Shown here in pieces: positions 1 through 31,855 of a DNA stretch of 64,000 bases. A program made the translations under genes and the position numbers. How positions within the stretch are numbered: position 1 is the stretch's first letter; each line of letters opens with the position of its first letter. The notes beneath the pieces were generated by a model, which had not been told where the DNA came from, did no database searches, and saw only the letters and a program-made list of their open reading frames with translations. Source of the stretch: Corythoichthys intestinalis (taxonomy: Eukaryota; Chordata; Actinopteri; Syngnathiformes; Syngnathidae); the NCBI RefSeq assembly GCF_030265065.1, contig NC_080395.1:53163001-53227000 (forward strand), written 5' to 3'.

Positions 1-79
1 CCCTGGAAATTTTATCCGCTGAATGGTGGCCAGACTCAATGGCTGGAACAGCGTTGAGTCTGGGGTTCCAGGCTAGAGG

Positions 80-945
80 ACACTTATTGTTGAAGCTTTA
101 TTGGTTGAATTCTTCCCCATTCTTGCTTGATCTGCATCTTCAGTTGCTCAAGAGTCTGGCTCTCCAACTTTGTATTTTTTGCTTCATAATGTATCATATA
201 TTATAAATAGGCTTGGTTTGCTGGCAGGTCAGTCTAGTACTCATACTCTTTTGCTACAAAGTAACACATGCAGATTGCGGCTTGACGTTGACTTTCTTAA
301 ATACGCAATGACATCCCTGAAAAAGACAATTCTTGGATGGCAGCATATAATGCTCCAAAAGCTGTATACTTGATAAGCATAAACGGTGCCTTTACAAATC
401 AACCATGTCATGGGCACAAACACCAAACATATCATCACAGATGCTGGCTTTGGCACTTTGCACTAAAAACAATCTGGATCGCCTTTCCTTCTTTTGCCTG
501 GAGGCACGCCATCCATGATTTCCCAAAACAATTTGAAATTTTGAGTTATCAGACCACATTACACTTTTCTAATTTGCTTCAGGGCAGCTCGGATAAGCTT
601 GGACCTAAAGAAGGTGCTTACCTATATGTATGTTGTTGCTGGCTTTCGAGTTTCGAGTCGAGTTTCAACTTCCATTTTTGGATGTAGTGATAAACTGTGT
701 TAACTGATAATGGTTTTCTGAGGTGTTTCTGAGCCAAAGTGGCAGTATCCTTTAAACAATTATGTCTCTTTTCTCTTTTTAATGCTGTGCTGCCAGAGGG
801 CTTGAATGCTATGCCCTGTAATTTACCGGCATTCCTTGTTAGTTTTGTCCTTGCTGATTACATGCAGATATTTCTCCAGATTCTTTCAATCTTTTGATGA
901 TATTATGGATCTGACTCAATAACTTTCTTCCAATTGCACGTCCCT
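80..945. mobile_element. Degraded Tc1/mariner-like transposon, partial
   Basis: The sequence follows the same consensus as the fuller copy at 17623-19174 (for example the segments around TTCCCCATTCTTGCTTGAT and TTTTGATGATATTATGGA), but it has diverged and lacks recognisable terminal repeats. No usable transposase frame remains. Bases 40-76, just outside, resemble the reverse complement of part of the hAT-like element near 16485-16515. Confidence 0.6.
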
Positions 946-2782
946 ACTTTAAATATACTGTACTGAATCAACTTCAATAAAGTACTGACGAATTCGGTAA
1001 TATAGAACATGAAGAGCCCTGACAAGATAGTGATCCACTATTCCTGTTGCCCCTAAAATTGGGAGCAATTTAACAGATGGAAGGTTTTCTACAGTGCTGA
1101 CTTGACTTGTGGGAGGTATGTCAGAGAGGGATTAAGGATCAATTCAGGTGGAAGGCCCAGGGAGTTCTATTATCAACTTGTACTTGAGCCCATTGGGCCA
1201 CGCCTACAAGACCATAATGGCAACCATTCTAAAAATAACTTGGCACTGGTGCATAGCATATGAACTCAGACTGTCAAACCAGAGATGTGAGTGTAAAGAC
1301 AAGTTGGACTTCTCCTTTATCAGAAATTACAGTTTGCTTCAGTTTTGAGATTAGCAGCAACTCCTTGTGAAAAGCTCTAAAGCTAATTAGGCTGCATCCC
1401 TTTTAGCCTGTTAGACATGCCTGAGAGCAAAAATCACACTCGCCACAAAACAGTGGGCTACAAAGTTGTGTATACATGAATATCTGGAGCTTTGGGTCAA
1501 TTTTCAAACAAAAATAATACTGGTAATATAATTGCTGCATAAAAGGGGCATTAGCCAGACCCCATTCATCCATCCATCCATTTTCTTTGCTGATTATCCT
1601 GTTAAGAATCGTAAGTGAGCTGGAGCCTGTCCCAGCGAATTGGTCATTGAGTGGGAATTAAACCACATTGCTTGAACCTAAGTCAGCCAAATGTACCACC
1701 ATGAGTGAGCCCAGATTCCTGCAATTGCAACAAAACAGTAAGTGTGTAGGTTTACCAATGTAGCCACATCCTGTTGCATCTAAGATGCATACTGCATTAT
1801 AAAGGGAAATAATGCATCGAACCACATTTTATTTCAACGTTGCAGTTGTGACTACGCCCTGTGGTAGACCACAAGCCTGTGAGTGAAAAATTATGCGCAC
1901 TTTTTGCTGAAACTGTTTGACAACAAGGATGCAAGTATCTCAACTATTTCACAGGGAAAATAGAATATGCATCTTAAAATGGATATTTGTCTGAAATTGT
2001 AAAGCCAAAGACAGGGAAGAAATGTTAATTTCTGAATTCGAACAGGTCAGTGAGTATGCGACTGCTTAAGATACATACTGGTCAACCACCACCGCAGCGT
2101 GTGAGGGTGTTGTCACACTTAGATTAACTGTGCAACACCATTGTGGTTTATTCTAGCATAAACACAGCACCCCATATTGTCCATAATGTACATAACTGTA
2201 CTTCATAGTTGAGTGGGGAATGGAACAGATGGTGTTTGACATGTACCAAGTTAATCTTCTCAAGTATTATTCTCCATATAGGGCTTGAAACAAATCAGAG
2301 TAGATTCCTCAAAATCTGATTTGATCTGTGATGAACAAAAGGACCAATGTGAACTGTGCTAGGAGGATAATCTCATTTGTTATTTTTAAACTGCTTATGT
2401 GTTTTCATCAATGCATCTGCAGGGAGGCGCTTTAGACTATACTCCAACGACCAAAACAACAGAAAAACAAACCAGTTTTCTGTCTTTCGGTAGGTTGCCA
2501 TTAGATAATTGGAGGATTAAACATACATGTCAGTAAACGTACCTTATGAGGCCAAGCGGAAATCTAAAGAACTTCTTGGTGAAAATAATCAAACTTTATT
2601 TTTTCAAACATAGCAGTTGTTTTGAATCACAGTATTGAATGGAAACTGAACCGATGACTGACTACACCAGGATGGTGTAGTCACATAACTGTGACTACAC
2701 AACAAACTATAAGCCTAAAGTATGTCCATGTAGGACTTTCATGTGTCAATAATTACATTTAATGATAAATGCAGCCTTCCAA
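946..2782. other. Intergenic stretch, mostly unrecognised
   Basis: No gene was recognised. A degraded SINE/LINE-tail-like repeat lies around 1565-1720 (CCATCCATCCATTTTC followed by GAGCTGGAGCCTGTCCCAG). The rest is AT-rich with only short chance reading frames. Confidence 0.5.
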
Positions 2783-5717
2783 ATTACATCGATCCTACGT
2801 CCTCATTTGCCCGGATATGTCCACTTTTCACATCCTGTCCGGGGCGTCCGGCGGGTTTTTATAAATTCATGAAAATGTCCAGTTTTCATTATTGTTCACG
2901 TGACCAATTAGCGTGTGTTAAAATTGACTGATGCTTTGCACAGAATACTATGGTACTGTGCTGCCTGTAACATGCTCCTACAGAGCCCGCCCAGTTGTTA
3001 ACACTTTTATTACAATCAATATGTATATAATCAAATTGTCATGTACCCAAAAGAGCAATTAAGACGAAAATACCTTTTTTAAACTTTGGATACAAATTTG
3101 CGCGTGTGTGCGCAGTCACAGGCTGGCATGACCATAGTGTCAACTGTCAATTGTCATTCACAAACAAACCTTCGTCACAACAGGATCTCACATGCTATCA
3201 GTATGTACTCTTGCTAAACTTACTTTTCGGCAACTGTTGACTTCTGTCGGAGCTTTGTACTTGTGTGATGTGTAAAATCCCGTTTGGCGTCGCATCGTTA
3301 TGCTGCCGATGATTGTAAACTTTTATAGTAATGTTTGATATTTGTCTCGGCTACCGGTGCTCGCTAGCTGTCAGTGAGCTAAGCCGCGCTAGGCATTATG
3401 GGAAATATAGTTTTAAACTGCTGGGTTTGGAAACATGCTGGTTAAATCGTTTGTCAGAACTTTAAATGAGAATAACGATTGAGAGGGAATAACAATTTCT
3501 CAATGACAATTGTCGTGATAGTAATTAATAAAAATGTTTAGTTGGTACATAGCCTACTGTGTGTGTGTATTGACTGGATTACATTTGTATTATATTATCT
3601 TTTTATTATTATTTAATTGCAAGGTTTTTTTTGTTGTTGTTGTTTTTTGCGTTTTTATTTTTTTGGAATAATAAAGCCTGTTGAGTAACCTCTTAGAATT
3701 TGAATTTGTGTCTTTGGGTATATACTATATGGCTATAATTCTTTTTGAATAAAAATGAATATTTCTATCCAGACAGAGGCGGCACGCTTTAAATGTATTA
3801 ACCCTTGAGAGTCGAAGGACGCGCCGGCGCGTCCTCAGCGCATGTCGTCTTTGAAGCGCCCTCACGTTTTAATTACGTCACCCTTATGCCTTTGGTTGGT
3901 CTCGTTTTAAAGTGCGGAAGTTGCGGTTTACTCTCGTTATTATTTGAAGTCAATCGACCAACTAGAACGTGAGATATTGTCATTTAAGTTTTATAGTTTT
4001 ATTGTCCTCTCAAAAAAAACATTAAAACGCTGCATGGATCATTTGTTTATGTCTATATTTCCATCATTTCTTGTCCTTTTTCAAAACGGAAGCTCCATGA
4101 AAAAAACACAAATCAAACGAACCCTTTCGAAGTCACAGTGGAAGCAAAAAATGTGTTTTTTTTTTATTTATTTTTTTTATAAATATAACTGCCGCGCGAG
4201 GTTCTACCGAACGAGAGGGGAGGAGTGTTCTGAAGCAGCGAGGTGGCGAGCGACGGCCGTTTGGTTCGAGCAGCGACTTTGTGTGACTTTGACAATGAAC
4301 GGAAAACTAAATTTAGCGCAGGCAATTGTGCTTTTTGATCAACTTGAGGAAGAGGATGGTCCAAATTCGTCATCATCGTCTTCTTCGGAAGAGTCCTCGA
4401 GTGAATTTGAACACGTGGGTGACGCCATCGACGAGCAGAGGTAAGCCAACTCACTCTTTTTTTTTTTTTATGATGAAAAAGTTTCTTTTGAAAGTTTCTT
4501 TTTATATTGCAAGACAAAGTTAATTTTGATGCAATATAAGTGTGTGTTTGTGAATATAATAATAAAATGTGCATATCAGATCAAAGTCGTACGTGCACTG
4601 TGGGTATCCCAGGCAGGAATTTATAATTTGTGGTGTTCTACTTTCTATATGAAGATTAGGGATGTAGCACATATTCAGCTATGGTATTCTTTCTATTGTC
4701 ATACATATAGATTTCCATTATTATTTATTGCTGTATATATTTTTATTTTATACTTTATTATTTTCATAAATACTGACTTTTTTCATGTACATTTATAGTG
4801 ACAATGAAAGTAAAGTGAAATGAAAATGGAAGGGTGGAAAGAGGACCAACACCCCATGGAAGTGTGAGCTGTGTGATGTAGCCCTGTGTCTAATTCCAGG
4901 ACGAAACTGCTTTTCAGAGTGGCAAGCCTGACAAAAATTTAACTTGTTTATTGTAAATATTTTTGAAAATACTTTTTTCCCCAATGTTATATATATATTT
5001 TTTCCCCCACAATCAGCATTCTCAATTTGTGTATATAAATGTGTGTTCAAGAAGCTTGATTGTGTGTACATAGTTTTCATCAGGTGATGGGCCGCAATAC
5101 CTAAACTCATAAAGAGATGGCCTCTAAACACTTTTTGTGTTAGATGGTATATATTTTTTCACTGTTCTTCACTGTTTGGTCTGCTGTATATAACCTGTTT
5201 TGACTAGAGCATGTATAAAGGCAAAAAACGCCTATGGCTATACCTGTTGTTTATGTTGAATTGTCAAATATAAGACTATTTATTCTAATTTTTTTTGGTT
5301 GAATGTTCATCCTAACATGTTGAATAAATATTACAAAGTTTCAAAACGGTTCGTTACGCATGTTTGGTTGTCAATTGGACATCAATATTAAAAATTTTGA
5401 CAAAACGATTTTGGAATTTTTGGTCTTTTTGGGCCCAAAATGATGATTTATAATTGGTTAGTGAAGGAAACAACAGTTTGGACATGAAGTTCAAGGTGTC
5501 ACAAAAAAAGGGACCAAACCAGGTCATCGTAAACAATTCTTTCTTTGAAATATAAAGGCAACTTCAAAGGCATGCAAAATCAGACAAAATAGGCCCAGAC
5601 CTTAAAGGGTTAAAGTGATATAGGCATCTTGAATGAAGTTCGAGTAAAATTTAAGTATGTCGACGCCGGGCCGAGTGTCCTCTTTTTTTGGAAATCAAAA
5701 TATGGTCACCCTAATCA
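2783..5717. mobile_element. TIR element (TAGGGTGACCATA-type ends), interrupted by a piggyBac element
   Basis: The ends carry inverted GTCCTCTTTT-type termini: about ATCCTACGTCCTC at the left and GAGTGTCCTC...GGTCACCCTAAT at the right. The interior from 2800 to 3800 matches the second copy at 47071-48570 along its length (CGGCAACTGTTGACT, AATAAAGCCTGTTGAGTAACC). In this copy the sequence is broken at a TTAA, where an 1808 bp piggyBac-type element has inserted. It is non-autonomous, with no transposase seen. A hAT-like superfamily is likely but not shown. Confidence 0.7.
3802..5609 (+). mobile_element. Internally deleted piggyBac transposon in a TTAA site
   Basis: TTAA flanks both ends (3798-3801 and 5610-5613). 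The termini start CCCTTGAGAG and end CTTAAAGGG. Two ends of a piggyBac transposase survive. The first is an N-terminal exon (4294-4441) encoding an acidic start, MNGKLNLAQAIVLFDQLEEE, then a serine run and a GT donor. The second is a C-terminal cysteine-rich domain (about 4848-4931; WKCELCDVALCLIPGRNCF, then a stop). The DDD catalytic core between them is missing, so the copy could only move with an outside transposase. A neighbouring repeat copy (47071-48570) shows the empty site. Confidence 0.85.
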
Positions 5718-6250
5718 ATCCTACCTTGATTGACGAGGTTAAAAAAATAGCCAGTGCAAGAGGACTTTATTTTGACATTTATGAGGACACCAAATTACTT
5801 TCTTTTTTGTTTTGGGTTTGGCTTGAGCACAAAACAGCCACTGAGTGAGTTTTTAGGCAAATACCAAAGATTGCAACCCCAAGGCTCGCAAATTGGGCGT
5901 TCGTTGTCCTTCCTGGACCTCAATTGCTATTTTCCTTGATAACTTTTTATATATTTGGCGCCATCTTGTGACATTTTAGGGGTTTACAGAAATAGCACGC
6001 TGCAAATAAGTGTGTAAAGTAGTCATTATATTTTGACAGAAACATGATGCAAATTTGGGAATTGACTGTTAAAAAGACTTACTGCTGTTGACGGCCTAAC
6101 TCATTTGAAGAGTGCTGGCGATTAAAATACATGTTTCAGTGCCAATGAGTTAAGGTGTTTTTAATTAAACTCTTGTAGTTACTAGCTAGGTGTTTTGTCA
6201 TTTTTCACATTACGAGTTGATAGAATGTGTTTCGAGTGTGTTTGGTTACG
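5718..6250. other. Region upstream of tpp2
   Basis: No gene seen. A short repeat resembling the 'AACTCATTGGCTGCCATTGACG' family (in inverted, diverged form) lies around 6085-6156. The tpp2 promoter and 5' UTR should lie at the right end of this stretch. Confidence 0.4.
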
Positions 6251-6279
6251 TTGAGTAAAGACGAACTAGATAGTCACAT

Positions 6280-6285
6280 CACGTG
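6280..6285. promoter_or_regulatory. E-box CACGTG upstream of the tpp2 start codon
   Basis: A palindromic CACGTG lies about 95 bp upstream of the tpp2 ATG, followed by a second ACGTG nearby (6292-6296). Such E-boxes bind USF/TFE-type bHLH factors. No TATA box is evident. The role is inferred from position only. Confidence 0.3.
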
Positions 6286-6377
6286 CCGGCTACGTGCCCT
6301 TTAAACGAATCTTCTGCTTGTGTCCGACTACGCTCGCCTCTTCCCATTTAGCTGCTGTCACAGCCGCTCTTTTAGTC

Positions 6378-25736
<19,359 letters not shown>

Positions 25737-26151
25737 AATCCACACACACACTGAAGCATCAGTTTTACCCCCTCAGGGTCAGATGAAGAAAGGACTTTGC
25801 TTATTTCCCCCCGGGAAGAGCAGTGTGGAGCTACCTTTCTTTTTTCTTTCCCAAGAGCACTCATTGAACATCTTGTCTTTTGATTCAAGTGCCACCAGCA
25901 GCACAGACACATAATTCAATTGACCTTTTTTTACTTTTTTGTGGCCGATCCTGTAGTTTAGTCTTTCTTGGGTTTTTCTTACGACTGGTTTCATCTTCAC
26001 CTATGTGCTTATAGACAGCAGTTTACAGTTTTCATCAAATTTATCTCCAATTTTCAATATTCAAAGGACACCAGGGAATTTCCCCACATCTTTGTGCCAT
26101 GCTTAGCTTGAAAAGTTCTCTTTTCAACTTTTAGGATCTGACTTTTACTGA

Positions 26152-26157
26152 AATAAA
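26152..26157 (+). promoter_or_regulatory. Polyadenylation signal AATAAA, likely tpp2
   Basis: This is the first canonical AATAAA after the tpp2 stop, giving a 3' UTR of about 430 nt. A second AATAAA at 27489-27494 could end a longer transcript. Confidence 0.55.
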
Positions 26158-26199
26158 ACAGACCTCAGAACTGAAGCAGTAATGTGGTGCCTTGCATCC

Positions 26200-28318
26200 C
26201 TGTACCTTTACAGAGGCGGGGGTGAAAGATGTTGTTGAACTGGAGCTGGCTGATGGATTTTATTTTCATTAATTTATTTTTTTTGCATCAGTCAACACTC
26301 ACTTCAGCATCGAGCACCTCGGCCTCACCGCGCATGACCACCTAACGGACCTCAGCCGTGGCATGTTACCAACTTAGCTGGTACACGTTCACTCGCTATT
26401 AGATGTTTTCTGTGCAGCATTCCAAATGTTGCGTTTGTACACAGAAATCTTTATATGTAAATACACGCATTACAAAGCATAGTACGATGCAATAAGTATA
26501 TACTGTAATACTAATATTCCCATTGGTGTATTTTGCATATGCATGTCTTGTAGGAAACATGATTTTGTTTGGTAGGTCATTTTAGTTTCAATACTTTTTA
26601 TTAAATAGTCTAGCATTTATCATAAGTGTTGTGTGCAATTGAATGGCTTTACTTTTTGGGCAAGATTTTTTTTTTTTTTTTGTATGAGAAAACATCAACC
26701 TAGTTGAAGGATAAAGTGAGTAATTTGCTTGAAAGAGTCCATTTTTGTTCTTGCATGTTAAAGTATTTTACCTCAACTTTATTTTATGAATCAAAGCTGC
26801 CCATTTTGCCGGTGATGCAGCCATTGTTTGACCTTTGGATGTATTTTGCTCATCAATTTTCCATCCATTTCTTTAAAATTTGTGATATTGACTGCGTCTT
26901 GGGGGTTATATTTGTTTAGAGAGCATAGACCTACATAGCTGAGTGTGAAAGTTCTGTTGTTTATGCATTTCAACTTCAGATTGCAATGTCAAAAACCGGG
27001 GAAAATGGGTCTGACAATGTAAGTGTGGCGGATGTCCGGGTTAATGGCCAGTTATGTTGTTTAATGTTCAGCATTGCACTGCTGTCGCCCTTTTAAAATA
27101 TCAATATTTAATACAGTGAAAATTAGTAAGTGGTTTGTGTAACTGGACTTTGTTTAAAAGAACACATTGCTCCCTGTTTTTATCAATTAGAGGTCACCAA
27201 CATGACAATTGCATAAACATTTAACACTCTGCCCATGTTGACATTGTGTTTCTAGCGGTCACATTTAAAGTCATGCACAACTGTTTGCTGTTATAATGGT
27301 GACATGCACTTGGTTTATTTTCTATGTGTTTTCCAGTATAAAAAAAAGGCCTTAACTTCCACCATAATGAATGCCGTCCATTTCAGGCATAAAAAAAGCC
27401 TCATTTGTTTCTTTGCTACTGTCAAGGATATAATTTTTTTTCTCCTCCTGAAAGGATTATTTTATGTCATGAATTCTAGTAAAGGCCAATAAACATATGG
27501 TATTTAAACTGTTGATCATCAGACATTTGTGTAAAAAGAAAAGAAAAAAAAAAGCTGGTGCACTAAGGTCAGAAAAAAGGAAATTAAATTTTCACAAAAT
27601 TAGTGTTCATTGATCGTCACTTACTTTAATGAATAAACTCAACGGAAAACATTGAATTGATGTTTTAATGACACATTTGCATATGCCCTTTCTGGACATT
27701 GGAGACGATATTTTTGGTCACGAATGAATTTCCAGGTGTATTATCTTACTGTAATTGTTGTATACATTTTCCAAAACAAGCCAAGACTAAAATTTACACA
27801 TTTTTAAATCCTCCCAGAATGTAGCCAGTTAATGAGGTCGAGGATCAGTCTCAAAGAAACGAGCGACTTCACACTCTGTTGCTTAACTAATCCTGACTTG
27901 TTTAGTACACTTCAGTATTAGTCATGGTGACTCTACTGACTAAAGCGGAAAAAAAAACAAAAAAAAAAACGCAAGACGTCTTAAAGACTTTACATTTATT
28001 TTCACAAGTAAACGCAGTATTCACACTTTTCAATGAGTGTATTCATTCGTGTGGCTCATGTTGGGGACACAGTCAAATGCATAGCGTCCAACTATTGGAG
28101 CAAGCAACTAAGTAGGTTCCACTAATCAGATACAGATACAGAAACCAACCATTTCTATGTTAAAAAAAAAAAAAACATTACATCTCCTTTAAACAAGGAC
28201 TGCGTAATTTTTAACAACATAAAATCATTCCAGGATTCAATAAACTTTTTTTGAAAAACAATTTTAATACGAGTTAAAAGAATGGAGGCCACGCCTTTGC
28301 GGTGAAATAAACAAATAT
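26200..28318. other. tpp2 downstream / intergenic DNA
   Basis: No gene or recognisable repeat apart from A-runs. An alternative, longer tpp2 3' UTR could reach the AATAAA at 27489-27494. Confidence 0.4.
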
Positions 28319-29010
28319 ACAGTGAGGAAAAGAAGTATTAGTACTCCTTGTGATTTTGCAGGTTCACCCACTTCGAAAATAGGGAGAGGTTTGAAATTTC
28401 AATCATAAATGCATTTCCAATCATAGAGACAATCATAGAGACAATCTAAAAAAATCCAGAAATCACATTGTATGATTTTTTAAAAAAAATATTTGTAATT
28501 TACTGGTGTTCATAAGTATTTGTTCCCCTGAGAATCAGCAACAATTATGACAAAGAGTTGTCAGTCTACTTTAAAAAACAAAAAACAAAAAAAGGTCCAC
28601 CTTTACCCCATGTATAACCACCCAACCGCCACCCATTTGAGCTCAATATTGTCACCTGTGCACCCCTAAATCTCATAATCCAACTGCTATCATGGGAAAG
28701 ACCAGACCATGCTTTTGAAAGATACCAGAGAAAAAAATTGTTGAGCTCCACACAGCTGGGAAAGGCTATGGGACAATTCGAAAGCAGCCTTGTGAGAATT
28801 ATCTACAGTTGCAGCAATTGTTAGAAAGTGGAAAATGCTAAACATGACTGATAATCTACCTTGGACTGGGGCTCCATGTAAAATCTCTCCTCGTGGGGCA
28901 TCACTCATGATGAGAAAAGTGAGGGCTCAGCCTACCACTACACGGCAGCAGCTGGTCAATGACCTGAAGAGAGCTGGATGCACTTTGGATGGTTTACTCA
29001 ATACAAAGTA
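28319..29010 (+). mobile_element. Tc1-like transposon, left half only
   Basis: It begins ACAGTGAGGAAAAGAAGTATT, a Tc1 terminal repeat, and continues with a decayed N-terminal DNA-binding domain on the plus strand (KIVELHTAGKGYGTIRK at about 28735-28785). It stops abruptly at the next element (29029). The catalytic half is absent. Confidence 0.75.
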
Positions 29011-29028
29011 ATATATGCTCATATTTAT

Positions 29029-30032
29029 ATATGGCGGAAAACACTCAGGTGACTTGAAGTTCTGCCCTGAGACCCCCAATTTGGCTAACTTTCAAAATTG
29101 TCCGATATGCATTTGTGATACGTCATTGGAAACCTTAAAATCTCATTTTTCTGGGGGAAGAAAAATTTTGAACAGGAGGGCATTTAAAAAAACAAAAAAA
29201 ATTTAAACGGCAAAACCCTATCTGGAGGTGGGAGCACGCGAGAGCAGAATTACAGACGCCATGACTTTAACCAGATATTAGCGCGTACTTACCTTGTTTC
29301 ATTCCAAAAACTCCATGTAGCATGTATCACACTGAGTGTCAAGACACAGCTGTGAATGGCCACAGCTGGATTTTTGGGAGATTTTATGGGTGAAATATGG
29401 TAAAATAACAAGGGTCGCGATGCAGAAATCGCAGACATCAATGAGTGGTAGAGATGTTCTTTTTCATATATTTACCCTTTTAACCGTTTTTTTTTTTCAA
29501 TTTTTCTTTATTTGGATCGATTATTTATCATCTAACATATCTGAGAAAATGCAAGAGTAACAAAACAAAACAAAACATTGAAGCGATAGTTATGAGGTAG
29601 ATATCTGACTTTTTTACAGACACCAATTTTTTCATTGTGACGTAATTTGTTTAAAAGTTTAAAATATGCGAATGAATAATTTTTTAAAGTCGTTTGTTTT
29701 TTCTAAACTAAATATTAGACATCAATTAAAGATTCTAAGCTAAGAATGACAGACATTTCGAATAATAAATACGATTACTTCCCTTCTTTTTATGGCTAAG
29801 TTGAAAAAAAAGCACTTGCGTGACGTCTATAAACAGGGGTTTCAAGGGTAAAATGGACAAATTAAAAATAGTTCGGGGGCTTAATGTGGCATGAATCTGC
29901 TATGGCAGCATATAGACATATAGTTCTTTCAAACACAACAGTTATTTTGGCTTAAAATACAGGAGTTTCTTTTAAAGAGGAGTGCAGGAGCAGAAACTGC
30001 TTTTTCAGTCTTGTCTGTGTTTTCCGCCATAT
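29029..30032. mobile_element. GGCGGAAAACAC-family DNA element, copy A
   Basis: Inverted 16 bp termini ATATGGCGGAAAACAC and GTGTTTTCCGCCATAT bound a 1.0 kb element in AT-rich flanks. The interior matches copies B (50919-51790) and C (57005-59674), for example GACTTGAAGTTCTG near one end and AAACTGCTTTTTCAGTCTTG near the other. No transposase was found. I do not recognise the superfamily. Confidence 0.8.
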
Positions 30033-30033
30033 A

Positions 30034-30298
30034 TATATATAAAAATTGTTGTCTCGCCCACCCAGGCGGAATGGTCTCTCCTTTCAAGCTCGGGTCCTCT
30101 ACCAGAGGCCTGGAAGCTTGAGGGTTCTGCGCAGGATCTTAGCTGTCCCTAGGATTGCGCTCTTCTGAACGGAGACGTCGGACGTTGTTCCTGGTATCTG
30201 TTGGAGCCATGCATCCAGCTTGGGGGTTACTGCTCCTAGTGTCCCGATCACTACTGGAACCACTGTTTCCTTCACTGCCCACAGCAGGACAGAGAACA
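30034..30298 (-). mobile_element. LINE-type reverse transcriptase C-terminal fragment
   Basis: The minus strand reads AVKETVVPVVIGTLGAVTPK, then GTTSDVSVQKSAILGTAKIL and RRTLKLPGLW. This is a block I know from the tails of non-LTR reverse transcriptases in aquatic animals; I do not assign the clade. Only this tail is present. Confidence 0.55.
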
Positions 30299-31558
30299 GG
30301 GATATATATAAAGAATTTATTTGCAAATCATGGTGGAAAATAAGTATTTGGTCAATACCAAACGTTCATCTCAATACTTTGTTATGTACCCTTTGTTGGC
30401 AATAACGGAGGCCAAACGTTTTCTGTAACTCTTCACAAGCTTTTCACACACTGTTGCTGGTATTTTGACCCATTCCTCTATGCAGATCTCCTCTAGAGCA
30501 GTAATGTTTTGGGGCTGTTGTTGGGCAACACGGACTTTCAACTCCCTCCACAGATTTTCTATGGGGCTGAGATCTGGAGACTGGTTAGGGTACTCCAGGA
30601 CCTTGAAATGCCTCTTACGAAGCCACTCCTTTGTTGCTCTGGCTGTATGTTTGGGATCATTGTCATGCTGAAAGACCCAACCACGTCTCATCTTCAATGC
30701 CCTTGCTCGATACATGACCCCATTCATTCTTTCCTTTACACAGATCAGTCGTCCTGGTCCCTTTGCAGAAAAACAGCCCCAAAGCATGATGTTTCCACCC
30801 CCATGCTTCACAGTGGGTATGTTGCAATTCAGTATTCTTTTTCCTCCAAACACGAGAACCTGTGTTTCTACCAAAAAGTTCTATTTTGGTTTCATCTGAC
30901 CATAACACATTCTCCCAGTCCTCTTCAGGATCATCCAAATGCTCTCTAGCGAACCGCAGACTGGCCTGGACGTGTACTGGCTTCAGCAGGGGGACACGTC
31001 TGGCAGTGCAGGATTTAAGTCCGTGGGGCCGCATTGTGTTACTGATAGTAGCCTTTGTTACTGTGGTCCCAGCTCTCTCTAGGTTATTCACTAGGTCCCC
31101 CAGTGGTGTTCTAGGATTTTTGCTCACCGTTTTTGTTATCATTTTGATGCCACGGGGTGAGGAGGTAGTTGAAAGTCCGTGTTGCCCAACGACAGCCCCA
31201 AATCATCCCTGCTCTAGAGGAGATCTACATGGTGGAATGGGCCAAAATACCAGCAACAGTGTGAAAAGCTTGTGAAGACATACAGAAAACGTTTGGCCTC
31301 TGTTATTGCCAACAAAGGGTACATAACAAAGTATTGAGATGAATTTTTGGTATTGACCAAATACTTATTTTCTACCATGATTTGCAAATAAATTCTTTAA
31401 AAATCAAACAATGTGATTTTCTGGGGTTTTTTCACATTCTGTCTCTGATGGTTGAGTTTTACCCATGTTGACAATTACAGGCCTCTCTAATATTTTCAAG
31501 TGGGAGAACTTGCACAATTAGTGGTTGACTGAATACTTATTGTATTTGCCCCACTGTA
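30292..31558 (-). mobile_element. Rearranged Tc1-like transposon with inverted duplication
   Basis: Minus-strand frames (31142-30663 and 30874-30371) give most of a Tc1 transposase in two frames: [53 protein letters not shown] and [15 protein letters not shown], so all three DDE acids are visible with one shift between frames. The right terminus ends GCCCCACTGTATA. The block 30362-30549 recurs inverted at 31164-31345 in place of the usual right-hand region. Confidence 0.85.
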
Positions 31559-31649
31559 TAATGCTCATTAAGAATTGGAATGATATACTAATACGATTAT
31601 TAAATTGATTATGAAATTTTAGGTTTTAACCTGAATGGTATATAAAACA

Positions 31650-31824
31650 GGCCCGGATCTACAGGTAGGTTTACCCACCAGAGTGGGCACTAAGAAATCT
31701 TGAGGGGGCACCCCCAATGCAGGCTTTTTTCTACCCTCTGCATTTCTCTGGGCTTGGGACCGGTGCAAGTAGGACACTGGCCTGTGTCCCGTTGAGGCTG
31801 CATTAATTTTTGGGGGGTTTATTT

Positions 31825-31855
<31 letters not shown>

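Noticed and set aside
6294-6377. Upstream in-frame ATG that would lengthen TPP2 by 28 residues
   Set aside because: The added residues ([20 protein letters not shown] and on) do not resemble TPP2 N-termini, while starting at 6378 places the catalytic residues at 44, 264 and 449 as in the human enzyme.
30465-31275. Plus-strand frames of 61-146 aa
   Set aside because: Antisense shadows of the Tc1 transposase read on the minus strand.
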